From the NCBI RefSeq assembly GCF_900104175.1, contig NZ_FNIX01000002.1:744001-808000 (forward strand): 64,000 bases of DNA, written 5' to 3'. A program made the translations under genes and the position numbers. Within the stretch, counting starts at the first letter, position 1. Every line of letters begins with the position of its first letter. Positions 18,137 to 25,808 of the stretch are shown here, in pieces. Under the pieces are notes generated by a model. That model had not been told where the DNA came from. It was given only the letters and a program-made list of their open reading frames with translations, and ran no database searches. Source of the DNA: Lentzea jiangxiensis. GTDB lineage: Bacteria; Actinomycetota; Actinomycetes; Mycobacteriales; Pseudonocardiaceae.

Positions 18137-18697
18137 GTGCCTCTCACCGACCTGCTCAAAGCCAAGATCAACCACGGCTTCGCCCACCTGGACGCGGACG
18201 GCGACGGCCTGTTGACTGAGCAGGACCACGTCCTGATGGGCCGCCGCGCCGCCGAAGTCCTGGGCCACGCCTCCGGCTCGGCAGAGGAGCAGCGCATCGT
18301 CGACGCCTATGTGGACATCTGGCGCGACCTGCACGAACCGCACATCCCCGACGGCGGCCAAGCCATCAACCGCGAGCAGTTCCTCGCCTCCACCGCCAGC
18401 CTCGCCGACGACCCGCAGGCCGCTTCCGCCACCGTGGGAGCGATCGCCAGGGCATTTCTGGCGATCGCCGACACCGACGCGGACGGCAACGTCAGCCCGG
18501 CCGAGTTCCGGAAGTTCCAGCAGGGGCACTTCCCGAACCTGACCGAGGAGGAGTCCGCGAAGGCGTTCGACCACCTCGACCTCGACAGCGACGGGTTGCT
18601 GACGGCGGAGGAGTTCGTCCGGGCGTGCGTGGACTACTGGACGAGCACCGACCCCGACTCTCCCGGAAACTGGTGGGCAGGTCGGGCACTGAGCTGA
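18137..18697 (+). CDS. EF-hand calcium-binding protein (calerythrin-like)
   Basis: 186 residues. Canonical loops: DADGDGLLTEQD at 19-30 (position 12 is Asp), DTDADGNVSPAE at 112-123 and DLDSDGLLTAEE at 148-159. A degenerate second hand lies around residues 60-85. This four-hand layout with a silent second site is that of calerythrin/CabD-type actinomycete calcium buffers or sensors. GTG at 18137 follows GGAGG. No signal peptide, so cytoplasmic. Monocistronic. Confidence 0.93.
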   Translation: MPLTDLLKAKINHGFAHLDADGDGLLTEQDHVLMGRRAAEVLGHASGSAEEQRIVDAYVDIWRDLHEPHIPDGGQAINREQFLASTASLADDPQAASATVGAIARAFLAIADTDADGNVSPAEFRKFQQGHFPNLTEEESAKAFDHLDLDSDGLLTAEEFVRACVDYWTSTDPDSPGNWWAGRALS

Positions 18698-19126
18698 GGA
18701 CCCCGTCCCGTCGGACCGGCTTCGCGCACGTACCGGGCGAGGCCGGGAAGTCGGAGTCGCACAATGCCCGCAGCACGTCGACCGGGCGTTGATACAGCCG
18801 CCGGGTTCTTCGCCGCCATCGCCAAACCCGCGCCCAGAAGCCTGGTCACCACATGATTGGCTGGCCTGCTCGACCTCCCAGCGGCAAGCGTGACCGGTTT
18901 GGGCGGGCCGGTGCTCCCCGCACGCGCAGGGGGTGGTCTCGCGGCTCGAGCACTGGTCTGTGACCAAGGCATCACACCGTGATCGCCCGCCGCATGAAGT
19001 TCGGCAGCAGCCGCCGTGGGTCAGCGCGCGATCTGTTATAACGGCCCAGCGGTCGACTCCCTCGAAAGCTTATGGAGGGAGCCAAGGACGAGTTCGTCGA
19101 CGATCGCAAGGACATCAACTTCGCTG
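18698..19126. other. Intergenic region with weak coding traces
   Basis: 429 bases. At 19070-19138 a plus-strand ATG encodes MEGAKDEFVDDRKDINFAATG, with plausible codon use but no homology I recognise; it overlaps the end of the minus-strand gene at 19127. Otherwise nothing supported. Confidence 0.35.
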
Positions 19127-19489
19127 CTACCGGTTGATGTGCCGTTCGATCGTCTCGAAGATGTCGCAGTCGGTCTGCCGCCACCACTCAGGCATGTCGT
19201 TCCAAGCGGGGATGTGGGAGGGTTTCGGCTCTGCGACGTGCTTGCGGACCTGTTCGCGCCAGCACACCGCGACGAACTGTCCTTTTTGCACGCGGCTCAG
19301 CTTCGCCGTGTCATCACCGGCTTTGATGAAGTCGGCAACGTAGTCGTAGACCGCGCTTGCGCAGGCCCTCTCCCAACCCGGGGTCTCGTCCCAGGGCGTG
19401 ATGTAGCTGTCCTTGGGGGTGCCGGGGAAGTGCTCGGCGATGCCGGCGATCCAAGCTTCGCGGAAGATGCGGCCGCGGTCGTCCTGCAC
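19127..19489 (-). CDS. Hypothetical protein with two copies of a Trp/Pro motif
   Basis: 120 residues. The sequence repeats itself: SYITPWDETPGWERACASAV (about 28-47) and SHIPAWNDMPEWWRQTDCDI (about 91-110), both of the form P-x-S-(Y/H)-I-x-(P/A)-W-(D/N)-(E/D)-(T/M)-P-x-W. GTG at 19489 has AGGAG upstream and lies 14 bases after the stop of the XRE regulator, so the two are cotranscribed. I recall similar proteins beside XRE/TPR regulators in actinomycetes, but no biochemical role. Cytoplasmic, no metal motif. Confidence 0.72.
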   Translation of the reverse strand: MQDDRGRIFREAWIAGIAEHFPGTPKDSYITPWDETPGWERACASAVYDYVADFIKAGDDTAKLSRVQKGQFVAVCWREQVRKHVAEPKPSHIPAWNDMPEWWRQTDCDIFETIERHINR

Positions 19490-19503
19490 GTCGTGCTCCT
19501 GTC

Positions 19504-20880
19504 CTATCGGGACGAAAAACCTGTCAGGGCCTTGATCTCACCGCTGAGGCGTTGCACCTGCTTGTCGGCGAGCAACGGCACCAAGTGCCGATGGAGGCCG
19601 GTGAGTTTGCGGCGGATGACGTCGGAGCCAGTGTTGCGGGCCTCGGCGAGGACCGCGTTGGCGTAACTGATGACGCGGTCGGCGTCGCGCTGTTGGGCGC
19701 CGATCACGGCCAGATCGGCGAGCACGCTGGCACGCCGTCGGGGAGTGAGCTTTTGGCGCAGTGCGTCGGTGAGCGCGACTTCGGCGAGGTCGTGGCGTCC
19801 GAGGGAGGCGTAGCAGGTGCCGCGTTCCTCGGCGAGCCTGGCGCCGTCGAACCGCAGCCATCCGCCGTTGTGGATCGTCCCGGTCAGTGCGCGCACTTCT
19901 TCGGCGGCGTCGAGCGCGCGCTGACAGGCGGCCAGGTCGCCGAGCCCGGCGTGGGTTTCGGCTTGGACGACCGCGACCCAATGTCGGGTGGAGAGGCTGG
20001 GGTCGCCGCGGCGGGCGAGCTCAGCGGCGAGGTCGAGCATGGGCGCGGCCTCGCCGAACCGGCGCTCGTAGACCGACAGGAACGAGTGCCGGGTCATCGC
20101 GCAGGCCCACAGGTCGAAGTCGCCGGCGGTTTCGCTGGCGTGGGCGGCAAGGCTGTAGCTGTCGGCGGCTGCGGTGTAGTCGTTGCCGTCGAAGTGGATT
20201 TCGCCTTTGAGCTGGTAGAGGTCACCGGCGGCGGCGCAGATGCGCCGCTTGACCGCCAGGCTGCGGCTGCACTGCAGCTGGGTGTTCAGCACGCCGAGTT
20301 GGGTGCGCACGACCGGCAGGACCTGCGCTTTGGATGGGGCGAGTGCGTAGACCTGCCAGAGGTGACTGTTGAGCTTGGTGTAGTCCTCGGCATCGAAGTC
20401 GGTGGCGGCGGGCGTGCCGCTGTCGGCCGACCACAGTGCCAGCATGGTGCCGACCATGCTGAACGCGCGTAGTGCTTCACGACGGTGCATATCGTCAATC
20501 TCCGCGGGGTCCTGCTGGCGGCGGTAAGCAAGAGCCAACTCGGGGTCATCGAGGTTCCGTTCGCCGCCTCGTTGTGCGAGGTGGCCGCTCAGGGCCTGCT
20601 CCCGAAACGCCGCGCCTGCGCCGGGTGCCGCCCCCCAGTCTGCCTGCCTGCCGCCTGAACGTGTAGCGCCGGGCGTCCCAGTGAAGAGGGCGTCGAGCTG
20701 TTTCCTGGTCAGTCGCAACGCTTTCGCGAGCATGTTGCGTGTCAACAGCTGTGGCACGCGCTCCCCGGCTTCCCAGCGTTGAACTGTCCGGCGATCAACG
20801 CCGGTTTGTTCAGCGAGGCCTTCCTGCGTGAGATCGAGTTCAAGGCGGCGACGCGCGAGAGGGTGCTGCTCTTCGGTCAT
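19504..20880 (-). CDS. XRE family regulator with TPR-like domain
   Basis: 458 residues. The N-terminal helix-turn-helix (about residues 8-65, LTQEGLAEQTGVDRRTVQRW) is followed by a long helical domain with TPR-like pairs (e.g. LYQLKGEIHFDGNDYTAAAD, ACQRALDAAEEVRALTG). Such regulators sense a peptide or small ligand through the TPR part. Divergent from the small-gene chain starting at 21059, with 178 bases between, and cotranscribed with the gene at 19127. It probably controls both transcripts (inference). Confidence 0.9.
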   Translation of the reverse strand: MTEEQHPLARRRLELDLTQEGLAEQTGVDRRTVQRWEAGERVPQLLTRNMLAKALRLTRKQLDALFTGTPGATRSGGRQADWGAAPGAGAAFREQALSGHLAQRGGERNLDDPELALAYRRQQDPAEIDDMHRREALRAFSMVGTMLALWSADSGTPAATDFDAEDYTKLNSHLWQVYALAPSKAQVLPVVRTQLGVLNTQLQCSRSLAVKRRICAAAGDLYQLKGEIHFDGNDYTAAADSYSLAAHASETAGDFDLWACAMTRHSFLSVYERRFGEAAPMLDLAAELARRGDPSLSTRHWVAVVQAETHAGLGDLAACQRALDAAEEVRALTGTIHNGGWLRFDGARLAEERGTCYASLGRHDLAEVALTDALRQKLTPRRRASVLADLAVIGAQQRDADRVISYANAVLAEARNTGSDVIRRKLTGLHRHLVPLLADKQVQRLSGEIKALTGFSSR

Positions 20881-21058
20881 CCCTGCGCCTCCCGTGCCGC
20901 CCGCCGAATTACTTCGGTCGAGTCACCGCTGGTCAGGCGCCCGCATGTCGCCTGGTGTCGCCATCCTGCCGCATCGCGGTCGTGGTGCTCGCACGCCGTT
21001 ACCGGTTGTGTGCACCTGGCAACGTGATCCGAGTCTCAACATAACTGAGGAGGCGTCG

Positions 21059-21322
21059 ATGACCAGCATGCATACCCCTCTTGCCGTACTCGGCGACGGT
21101 TACAGGTTGCGTGGCGGACCGAGCGGCAATGTCGCGGTTGGTGACCTCCTCGATGGTCCCGGCCGCGGCATCGCGTTCACGACGCCGTACTCCGCTTCCC
21201 GTGCTGTGCGGCAGGCGCCGAGCCCGAAGGACACCCGATCATGCCCGTCTTGCTCGCCGAGCCTCCTGACGATCGCGAACCACATTGGCGGCCGTTGTTC
21301 CGTCGGTCGCGATCAAAGCTGA
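21059..21322 (+). CDS. Small hypothetical protein, first gene of the XRE-divergent chain
   Basis: ATG at 21059 preceded by GAGGAGG at ideal spacing. 87 residues; the first half (LAVLGDGYRLRGGPSGNVAV) looks structured, the rest is Ser/Pro/Cys-rich and may be out of the original frame. The C-terminal third overlaps the next gene by 82 bases, unusual, so a frameshift near 21200 is possible. No family recognised. Confidence 0.45.
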   Translation: MTSMHTPLAVLGDGYRLRGGPSGNVAVGDLLDGPGRGIAFTTPYSASRAVRQAPSPKDTRSCPSCSPSLLTIANHIGGRCSVGRDQS

Positions 21323-21405
21323 CCGGCCGGCCGCTGAGCCTGTCTTGCGGACTTTCGGCGCGCATGCTCGCTACCGCCATGCTGACGCGGCAGGAGCGGT
21401 GGTGA
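21241..21405 (+). CDS. 54-residue basic protein, coupled to the next gene
   Basis: ATG at 21241 with GAAGGA upstream encodes a Pro/Arg-rich peptide starting MPVLLAEPPDDREPHWRPLF and ending LTRQERW. Its TGA (21403-21405) overlaps the GTG of the next gene as GTGA. The tidy overlap supports translation; the product is not recognised. Confidence 0.45.
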   Translation: MPVLLAEPPDDREPHWRPLFRRSRSKLTGRPLSLSCGLSARMLATAMLTRQERW

Positions 21406-21620
21406 GCGAGTTCGTGTGGTGGGTCTCGCCGCACGACGGCGAGTCCCACGCGATCCCGCGCAGCCAGGCGGAGGCTGGTGCCAACGACGGCACTGTGGAC
21501 ACCGAGTGCGACAAAGTGTTGCTGATCGAGCATGCGCAGCACTGCTCGAACGGCAAGTTCTGCCAGAAGTGCCTGGTGAAGGTTGGGCAACGCGTCATCG
21601 ACCGCAGTTGGTACGTGTGA
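21402..21620 (+). CDS. Small Cys-containing protein of an uncharacterised actinomycete family
   Basis: 72 residues starting at GTG 21402, with CAGGAG five bases upstream. Sequence elements SEFVWWVSPHDGESHAIPRS and DTEC, HCSNGKFCQKC give four cysteines and a histidine that could bind zinc. I recall similar small proteins with the W-x-S-P-H-D-G-E-(S/T)-H-A core in Pseudonocardiaceae, always near XRE/TPR regulators. GTGA overlaps at both its start and its stop tie it to its neighbours. Function unknown. Confidence 0.7.
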   Translation: MSEFVWWVSPHDGESHAIPRSQAEAGANDGTVDTECDKVLLIEHAQHCSNGKFCQKCLVKVGQRVIDRSWYV

Positions 21621-21844
21621 CGGTGGTGGCGCAGCACGTCCACCGCGACGGAGACCGGTGGGGCGTCACAGTGCGCGAGCTGATCCAAGCCGCGGTTGAT
21701 GAAGGACGCCCGGTGCGGCTGCACTGGAACGAGGCCGGGACTGAATGGGATTGGCCGGGCAACGAGTTTCACACCATCGTCATGCCCGCCGTCAGCGAGC
21801 AGCTGCTCGCTGACCACAACAGATGGTCGGGCCAGGCAGGTTAG
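21617..21844 (+). CDS. 75-residue hypothetical protein
   Basis: GTG at 21617 overlaps the previous stop (GTGA). The protein carries VTVRELIQAAVDEGRPVRLH and WNEAGTEWDWPGNEFHTIVM; mixed alpha/beta, no family recognised. Coupled translation with the Cys-containing protein before it suggests a shared function. Confidence 0.6.
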   Translation: MTVVAQHVHRDGDRWGVTVRELIQAAVDEGRPVRLHWNEAGTEWDWPGNEFHTIVMPAVSEQLLADHNRWSGQAG

Positions 21845-21849
21845 CCGCA

Positions 21850-21939
21850 ATGACGCCCTCGCAGCTCCTGTGTGACGTGATCGCTCAAGCCCGGCACACC
21901 ATCGACAGCGCCGCCTCGCTCACGGCTCCGCATAGATGA
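21850..21939 (+). CDS. 29-residue leader-like peptide
   Basis: ATG at 21850, five bases after the previous stop; encodes TPSQLLCDVIAQARHTIDSA and a short tail. Its TGA overlaps the ATG of the next frame as ATGA. Too short for family assignment; may act mainly as a translational coupler. Confidence 0.35.
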   Translation: MTPSQLLCDVIAQARHTIDSAASLTAPHR

Positions 21940-22148
21940 GCGTGCGCTACCGGCGATGTGTGGGGAGATCTGCGGGTCAACCCCTCGCCAACACGTATGC
22001 AGCGAGTCGCTGGCTGATCTGCGACACGTGCCGCACCACCACGACACATTCCGTCGTGGCCCCACTGACTGGTGTGTCCCGCAGGCGCACCAGCCGCGCA
22101 TGCACGCGGCCTGAGAAAATCGCACCATGTGAGGAGAAGCAATTATGA
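21936..22148 (+). CDS. 70-residue hypothetical protein with a CxxC motif
   Basis: ATG 21936 overlaps the preceding stop, and its own stop TGA (22146-22148) overlaps the ATG of the next gene (ATGA at 22145). Contains SRWLICDTCRTTTTHSVVAP, a CxxC with nearby His that looks like half of a zinc ribbon. The flanking overlaps are the main support. Confidence 0.42.
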   Translation: MSVRYRRCVGRSAGQPLANTYAASRWLICDTCRTTTTHSVVAPLTGVSRRRTSRACTRPEKIAPCEEKQL

Positions 22149-22585
22149 CCACTGCAACGACCCTGCGCGACCCGCGCACTTGTGTGTCGGCTGAGGTGTG
22201 GGACCGCGAGGTCCGGCTGATCATGCGCGACCACGACATGGATCGAGACCTGGCCGAGCGCACCTTCGGCCAGACCATCGCTTACCTCGTCGTCGCGGGC
22301 GAGAACCCGGACCTTCCGATGGGACCCACGCCGGCCGTCGACAAGGGCGTCCACAGCTTCACTCTCGACACGCCCCACTACTTCGCTTTCTGTGAGGAGA
22401 ACGCGGGCCGCTACATCCACCACATCCCGCACCTGCCCGAGGACGGTGAAGAAGGCCCGCTGGTCCTGAACAGCACGATCCGCGCCATCCGTGCGGCCGG
22501 GTTCCCACTCGATACCGAGCTCTGGAATGCCAAAGCCGCAGACTGCAACCAGTGCTACGCCGGCTGCCACGACAGCCCCAAGTAG
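22145..22585 (+). CDS. Conserved hypothetical protein with HHxPH and CxxCxxxC motifs
   Basis: 146 residues. Core: VDKGVHSFTLDTPHYFAFCE then RYIHHIPHLPEDGEEG, and a cysteine tail CNQCYAGCHDSPK. I remember the same arrangement (VDxGWHTFxLYTxxYxxFC ... FIHHVP ... CSQCHxGCHDDP) in a family widespread in actinomycetes, always of unknown function and usually next to XRE regulators and methyltransferases, as here. The conserved His/Cys set suggests metal binding, possibly a metalloenzyme. ATG 22145 has GAGGAG upstream and overlaps the previous stop. Confidence 0.82.
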   Translation: MTTATTLRDPRTCVSAEVWDREVRLIMRDHDMDRDLAERTFGQTIAYLVVAGENPDLPMGPTPAVDKGVHSFTLDTPHYFAFCEENAGRYIHHIPHLPEDGEEGPLVLNSTIRAIRAAGFPLDTELWNAKAADCNQCYAGCHDSPK

Positions 22586-22614
22586 CACCGGCATACCGCA
22601 CCACCGCTGATACG

Positions 22615-22654
22615 GTCCCTCGTCCTGTGCCCTCTCTAGGGCGGGACGAGGGAC
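22615..22654 (+). terminator. Two-step hairpin (terminator or attenuator) before the methyltransferase
   Basis: Outer stem GTCCCTCGTCC / GGACGAGGGAC (11 bp, 22615-22625 with 22644-22654) and inner stem GCCCT / AGGGC (22629-22633 with 22638-22642). It sits 30 bases after one stop and 20 bases before the GTG at 22675. It could terminate the small-gene chain or regulate read-through into the methyltransferase. Confidence 0.6.
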
Positions 22655-22674
22655 TCCCCGAGGAAGGACCGTTG

Positions 22675-23310
22675 GTGAACAGCCCCCAAGCAGAGATATG
22701 GGAGCGGTACGCCGCCAAGTACACGCCGCGTCGACCGGTGAACGCCGCAGGAGCATCGACCTGGCTGAATTGGACCCAGTACCCCGACCACGGGCCAGAC
22801 GAGTCCGTGCTCGGAGACCTCAAGGGCAAGCGCGTGCTGGAACTCGGCTCCGGAGCCGGCGCCAACCTCGCTCACCTGGCGACCTTGGGCGCTGTCTGCA
22901 CCGGCATCGACATCGCCCCCAGCCGCGCCCACACAGCACAACAGACGTGGGGCAACCTGGGCGAGATCACATTCGCCACAGCCGACGCTGTCGAATACCT
23001 CGCCACCACAACCACGACGTTCGACATCGTCTACTCGATCTTCGGCGCCGTCTGGTTCACCGATCCGGAAATCCTCTTTCCCCTGGTGCGCAAACGAGTC
23101 AGTGATGAAGGTATTTTCGCGTTCTCGCACCCCCCAGCCAGCCCTCAGGAATACAAGCCCGGCCAGGTCATCCGACAGTGGCACCTTGCTCCTACCCGAT
23201 GGACCGACCTGCTCACCGACACGGGCTTCGCCGACGCCGCCGCCGAGGTCATTGACGCACCCGAACCCGGCAAGCCCGGCACCGTCCTCGTGTACGCATC
23301 CGCCACCTGA
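22675..23310 (+). CDS. Class I SAM-dependent methyltransferase
   Basis: 211 residues. Motif I VLELGSGAGAN at residues 54-64, acidic residue Asp79 in CTGIDIAPS, post-motif TADAVEYLA and FDIVYSIFGAVWFTDPE; a Methyltransf_11/25-type fold. Substrate unknown. GTG 22675 has GAGGAAGG upstream. It lies downstream of the small-gene chain and upstream of a Nudix hydrolase gene; the set is recurrent near XRE/TPR regulators in related genomes (recollection). Cytoplasmic. Confidence 0.9.
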   Translation: MNSPQAEIWERYAAKYTPRRPVNAAGASTWLNWTQYPDHGPDESVLGDLKGKRVLELGSGAGANLAHLATLGAVCTGIDIAPSRAHTAQQTWGNLGEITFATADAVEYLATTTTTFDIVYSIFGAVWFTDPEILFPLVRKRVSDEGIFAFSHPPASPQEYKPGQVIRQWHLAPTRWTDLLTDTGFADAAAEVIDAPEPGKPGTVLVYASAT

Positions 23311-23394
23311 TCCCAAGATCGCCATCACGACTGCTTCGGCATACGCGACCCCACCATGTTGCCGACAGTCGGCCGACTGCGAGGAACCCACCGG

Positions 23395-23869
23395 ATGTCT
23401 ACTGCCGCCACCCCACGCATCGGCGCTCGGGTGCTGCTGCTCGATGCTCACGACCGCGTGCTGCTCATCCATGCCTGCGACCCGCACGACCGCCACCATC
23501 ATTGGCGGGAGCTACCCGGGTGGAGGCCTCGAGCAGGGCGAGCAACCAGAGGATGCCGCTGTGCGTGAGGTCGCGGAGGAGACCGGACTCATCATTCCGT
23601 CCCTGGGCCACAAGCTGTGGATCCGCGAATCGCGCTTCCACTACAAGGGACGCGACCACCACCGCCAGGACCACGTCCTCCTCAGCCGCATCACCGACGC
23701 CGCGCCAAAGGTGGCGCTCAAGCCCACCGAGAACGAGAAGGCCGGACTGATCGAACGACGCTGGTGGTCAGCAGCCGAGCTACGCCGCTGCACCGACAAG
23801 CTGATTCCCGCTCAACTGCCCAGTCTGCCGACAAGTTCCTTGCGGGCACTCTCGACGTCACGCCGCTGA
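23395..23869 (+). pseudogene. Nudix hydrolase with one-base frameshift
   Basis: ATG 23395 (GAGGAA upstream) encodes STAATPRIGARVLLLDAHDR and reaches HHHWRELP. One surplus G in CCCGGGTGG (23518-23520) shifts the frame; the next frame gives GGGLEQGEQPEDAAVREV and AEETGLI, a full Nudix box (G-x5-E-x7-RE-x2-EE-x-G), continuing to 23869. Joined, the protein would be about 158 residues, normal for a Nudix hydrolase acting on nucleoside-diphosphate-X compounds. Sequencing indel or true inactivation cannot be told apart here. Confidence 0.75.
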
Positions 23870-23934
23870 GCTTGCTCGACTGACACCGCCTCAAGGTCAC
23901 CGGCGAGGTCAGGAGGCCACGCTTGAGTGATCCG

Positions 23935-24060
23935 CTACAGGGCCGCAGCCGCCTCAGTGAGAAGTTCCAGCGACTTGTCCTCTTCGAGCGCCATCGCCCA
24001 CTGGACGCCGAACCGCTCCGCCCAGGTTGGCAGGCTCGATCTGCAGAAGCCTCAAGAAGC
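23935..24060 (-). pseudogene. C-terminal remnant of an unidentified gene
   Basis: Minus-strand frame ending at 23935 encodes LPTWAERFGVQWAMALEEDK and LELLTEAAAAL with good codon bias, but it is preceded in frame by a stop near 24061. The rest of 23870-24228 has nothing I can support. Confidence 0.3.
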
Positions 24061-24228
24061 CTTCACGCCGCTCGTGGCCAGCTGGTCGCTTCGACGGATC
24101 GTGCGTGCACTACTCGCCATGACGATCAGCACACCGCCGCGCCGGCTCCCGATCCGACAAATCGTGCAACGTCCGCAACACCAGCACCGACGCGGCGATC
24201 TCGCCCGCAGGTCACTGCCGAGCGGTCG

Positions 24229-25368
24229 TCACGCGGGTAGGCGGTCGAGGAACGCGGTCAGCAGCGCGTCCAGCTGCCCCGGCTCCGGACGGCCATCCAG
24301 CAGGTCACGCAGGCGTGCCCACTCGGGCAGCTCGAACGCGCCGGCGAGGCTCGACACGGGCTGCGGGTAGCGGGCCTCGTGCGGGGCCACGAACAGGCCG
24401 CGCAGGGTCTCGCAGTCGCGGTCGGCGGCGGCGAACAACGCGTGCGTGAACCGGTCGGCGAGCCGGTAGCAGCCGAAGTCGACCATCCGGCGGTCCGTGG
24501 TGACCTGCACGTTCACCCCGTCGATCAGTACTTCGCGGCCGTCGAAGCCGACCGCCGCCGCTACCCGCGCGAGCCGTCGCGGCTCGAGCGGCACGACCAC
24601 GCCGTCACGCACGACCTCCGGGCCGCCCACCCGGTGGCGCAGCCGGAAGCGGATCGCGCCGGAGGAACTCGCGGTGATGCCGTACCGGCGCAGGGTCAGC
24701 TCGACGTCCAGCAGTTCCGCGGCGGTGCCCGTGCCGGGGTCGCGATCACCCCACTGGAACTCCGGCCGGGTGCGGGCCTGCCGCACGAGCAGCACCGCCG
24801 GCTCGCCGGGCCGGCCCGCCCGGTCCAGGACGTCAACGCCCAGGTCGACGATCGCGTAGTGGCCGACCGGGCTCATCGGGTGGCCGGCGCGGCGCAGGGC
24901 CGTCCGGGCCAGACGTGCCAGGGCGACTTCTCGCACGGCCTCGCCCAGCCCCAACAACCCGTGCGCGCCGCCGGGGACCGGCCGGTACCCGGGCCGCACG
25001 CCGCAGCCCTTGACGTCGAACAGCACGGTGGCGCCCGCCGGTAGAACGACCGGGACCAGCGCCGCCCGCGTGTAGCGGGGCGGGCGGTGCACCCGCCGTT
25101 CCGGGCCCACCGCCCGCAGCCGGGTCTGCGCCCGGTCCTGGGCCGCCTGCGTCCGGGACAACACACCGACCTGCCGAGTCAGCCATCCGAGGTCGGTCAG
25201 GTCGTCGGCGGTGATCAGGTCGCCCAGGTCGCGGGCCAGGGCGTCCCGGTCGGCGTGCAGCAGGCGCGCGCCGGGGACGGTCACCACGTTCTCCGGCCGC
25301 CACTCGCGGCCGTAGAACTCCTCGAACTCGTCGAGTCGGGTGACCGCCACCGGCGTGGCACCGCTCAC
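24229..25368 (-). CDS. SelO-like pseudokinase-fold protein, last gene of the giant operon
   Basis: 379 residues. Weak but ordered similarity to SelO protein-AMPylases: Lys120 in VLFDVKGCGVRPG (compare QLKGAGxTP), Glu147 in LGEAVREVAL (compare SIREFL), Arg196 in AVLLVRQARTRPEFQWGD (compare CRVAPSFxRFG), Asn286 in LIDGVNVQV (compare HGVLNTDN) and Asp297 in RRMVDFGCYR (compare IDYGPYGF). Length is shorter than SelO (about 480-550). If real, it would bind ATP and transfer AMP or phosphate, perhaps to a product of its own operon. GTG 25368 is 10 bases after the stop of the 124-residue gene. The similarity is my manual reading and needs a profile search; a non-enzymatic role is possible. Confidence 0.6.
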   Translation of the reverse strand: MSGATPVAVTRLDEFEEFYGREWRPENVVTVPGARLLHADRDALARDLGDLITADDLTDLGWLTRQVGVLSRTQAAQDRAQTRLRAVGPERRVHRPPRYTRAALVPVVLPAGATVLFDVKGCGVRPGYRPVPGGAHGLLGLGEAVREVALARLARTALRRAGHPMSPVGHYAIVDLGVDVLDRAGRPGEPAVLLVRQARTRPEFQWGDRDPGTGTAAELLDVELTLRRYGITASSSGAIRFRLRHRVGGPEVVRDGVVVPLEPRRLARVAAAVGFDGREVLIDGVNVQVTTDRRMVDFGCYRLADRFTHALFAAADRDCETLRGLFVAPHEARYPQPVSSLAGAFELPEWARLRDLLDGRPEPGQLDALLTAFLDRLPA

Positions 25369-25378
25369 TCGGCCGTGC

Positions 25379-25753
25379 CTACTTGCACTTGTCCTCCTTG
25401 CAGCCCTGGAGGATCTCGCACGGCACGCCCCGCAGCACCTGCACGGTCCGCGTGGGCGAGACGTCGCCGGACTCGGACCGGTGCAGCCGCCACATCGTGC
25501 CCTTGAACTCCGCGAGGGCGGAGATCGGTTGCGGCGTGGAGGTCAGCGTGCGCGTCGCGGGGTCGTTGGTCTCCATCAGCAGTTCGTCGCGCTGGACGGG
25601 GAAGTGGTCGTGCAGCAGGCACAGGCCGAAGCGGTCGATGTTGCCGTGCCGTTCGAGCAGGTCACGCAGTTCGGCGATGAACTCGGCATCGCGTTCGCCG
25701 AGGGCTTCGGCTTCGGTGAACCCAGGCAGTGTCGACTCCAGCATCTCGTTCAC
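25379..25753 (-). CDS. 124-residue protein with a cysteine-rich tail
   Basis: Start could be GTG 25753 or ATG 25744; AAGGAG lies just upstream. The middle reads FGLCLLHDHFPVQRDELLME, an LLHxHF pattern I associate with small uncharacterised proteins in bacteria and fungi. The C-terminus CEILQGCKEDKCK has three cysteines. No signal peptide. Lies 55 bases after the giant gene's stop and 10 bases before the SelO-like gene. Could be a modification substrate or a chaperone-like partner (inference only). Confidence 0.7.
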   Translation of the reverse strand: MNEMLESTLPGFTEAEALGERDAEFIAELRDLLERHGNIDRFGLCLLHDHFPVQRDELLMETNDPATRTLTSTPQPISALAEFKGTMWRLHRSESGDVSPTRTVQVLRGVPCEILQGCKEDKCK

Positions 25754-25808
25754 ATCTCCTTCGCGGTCACCGCCGCCCGGCGTTGTCCGGGAGCGGAGCT
25801 TGAGGGGG

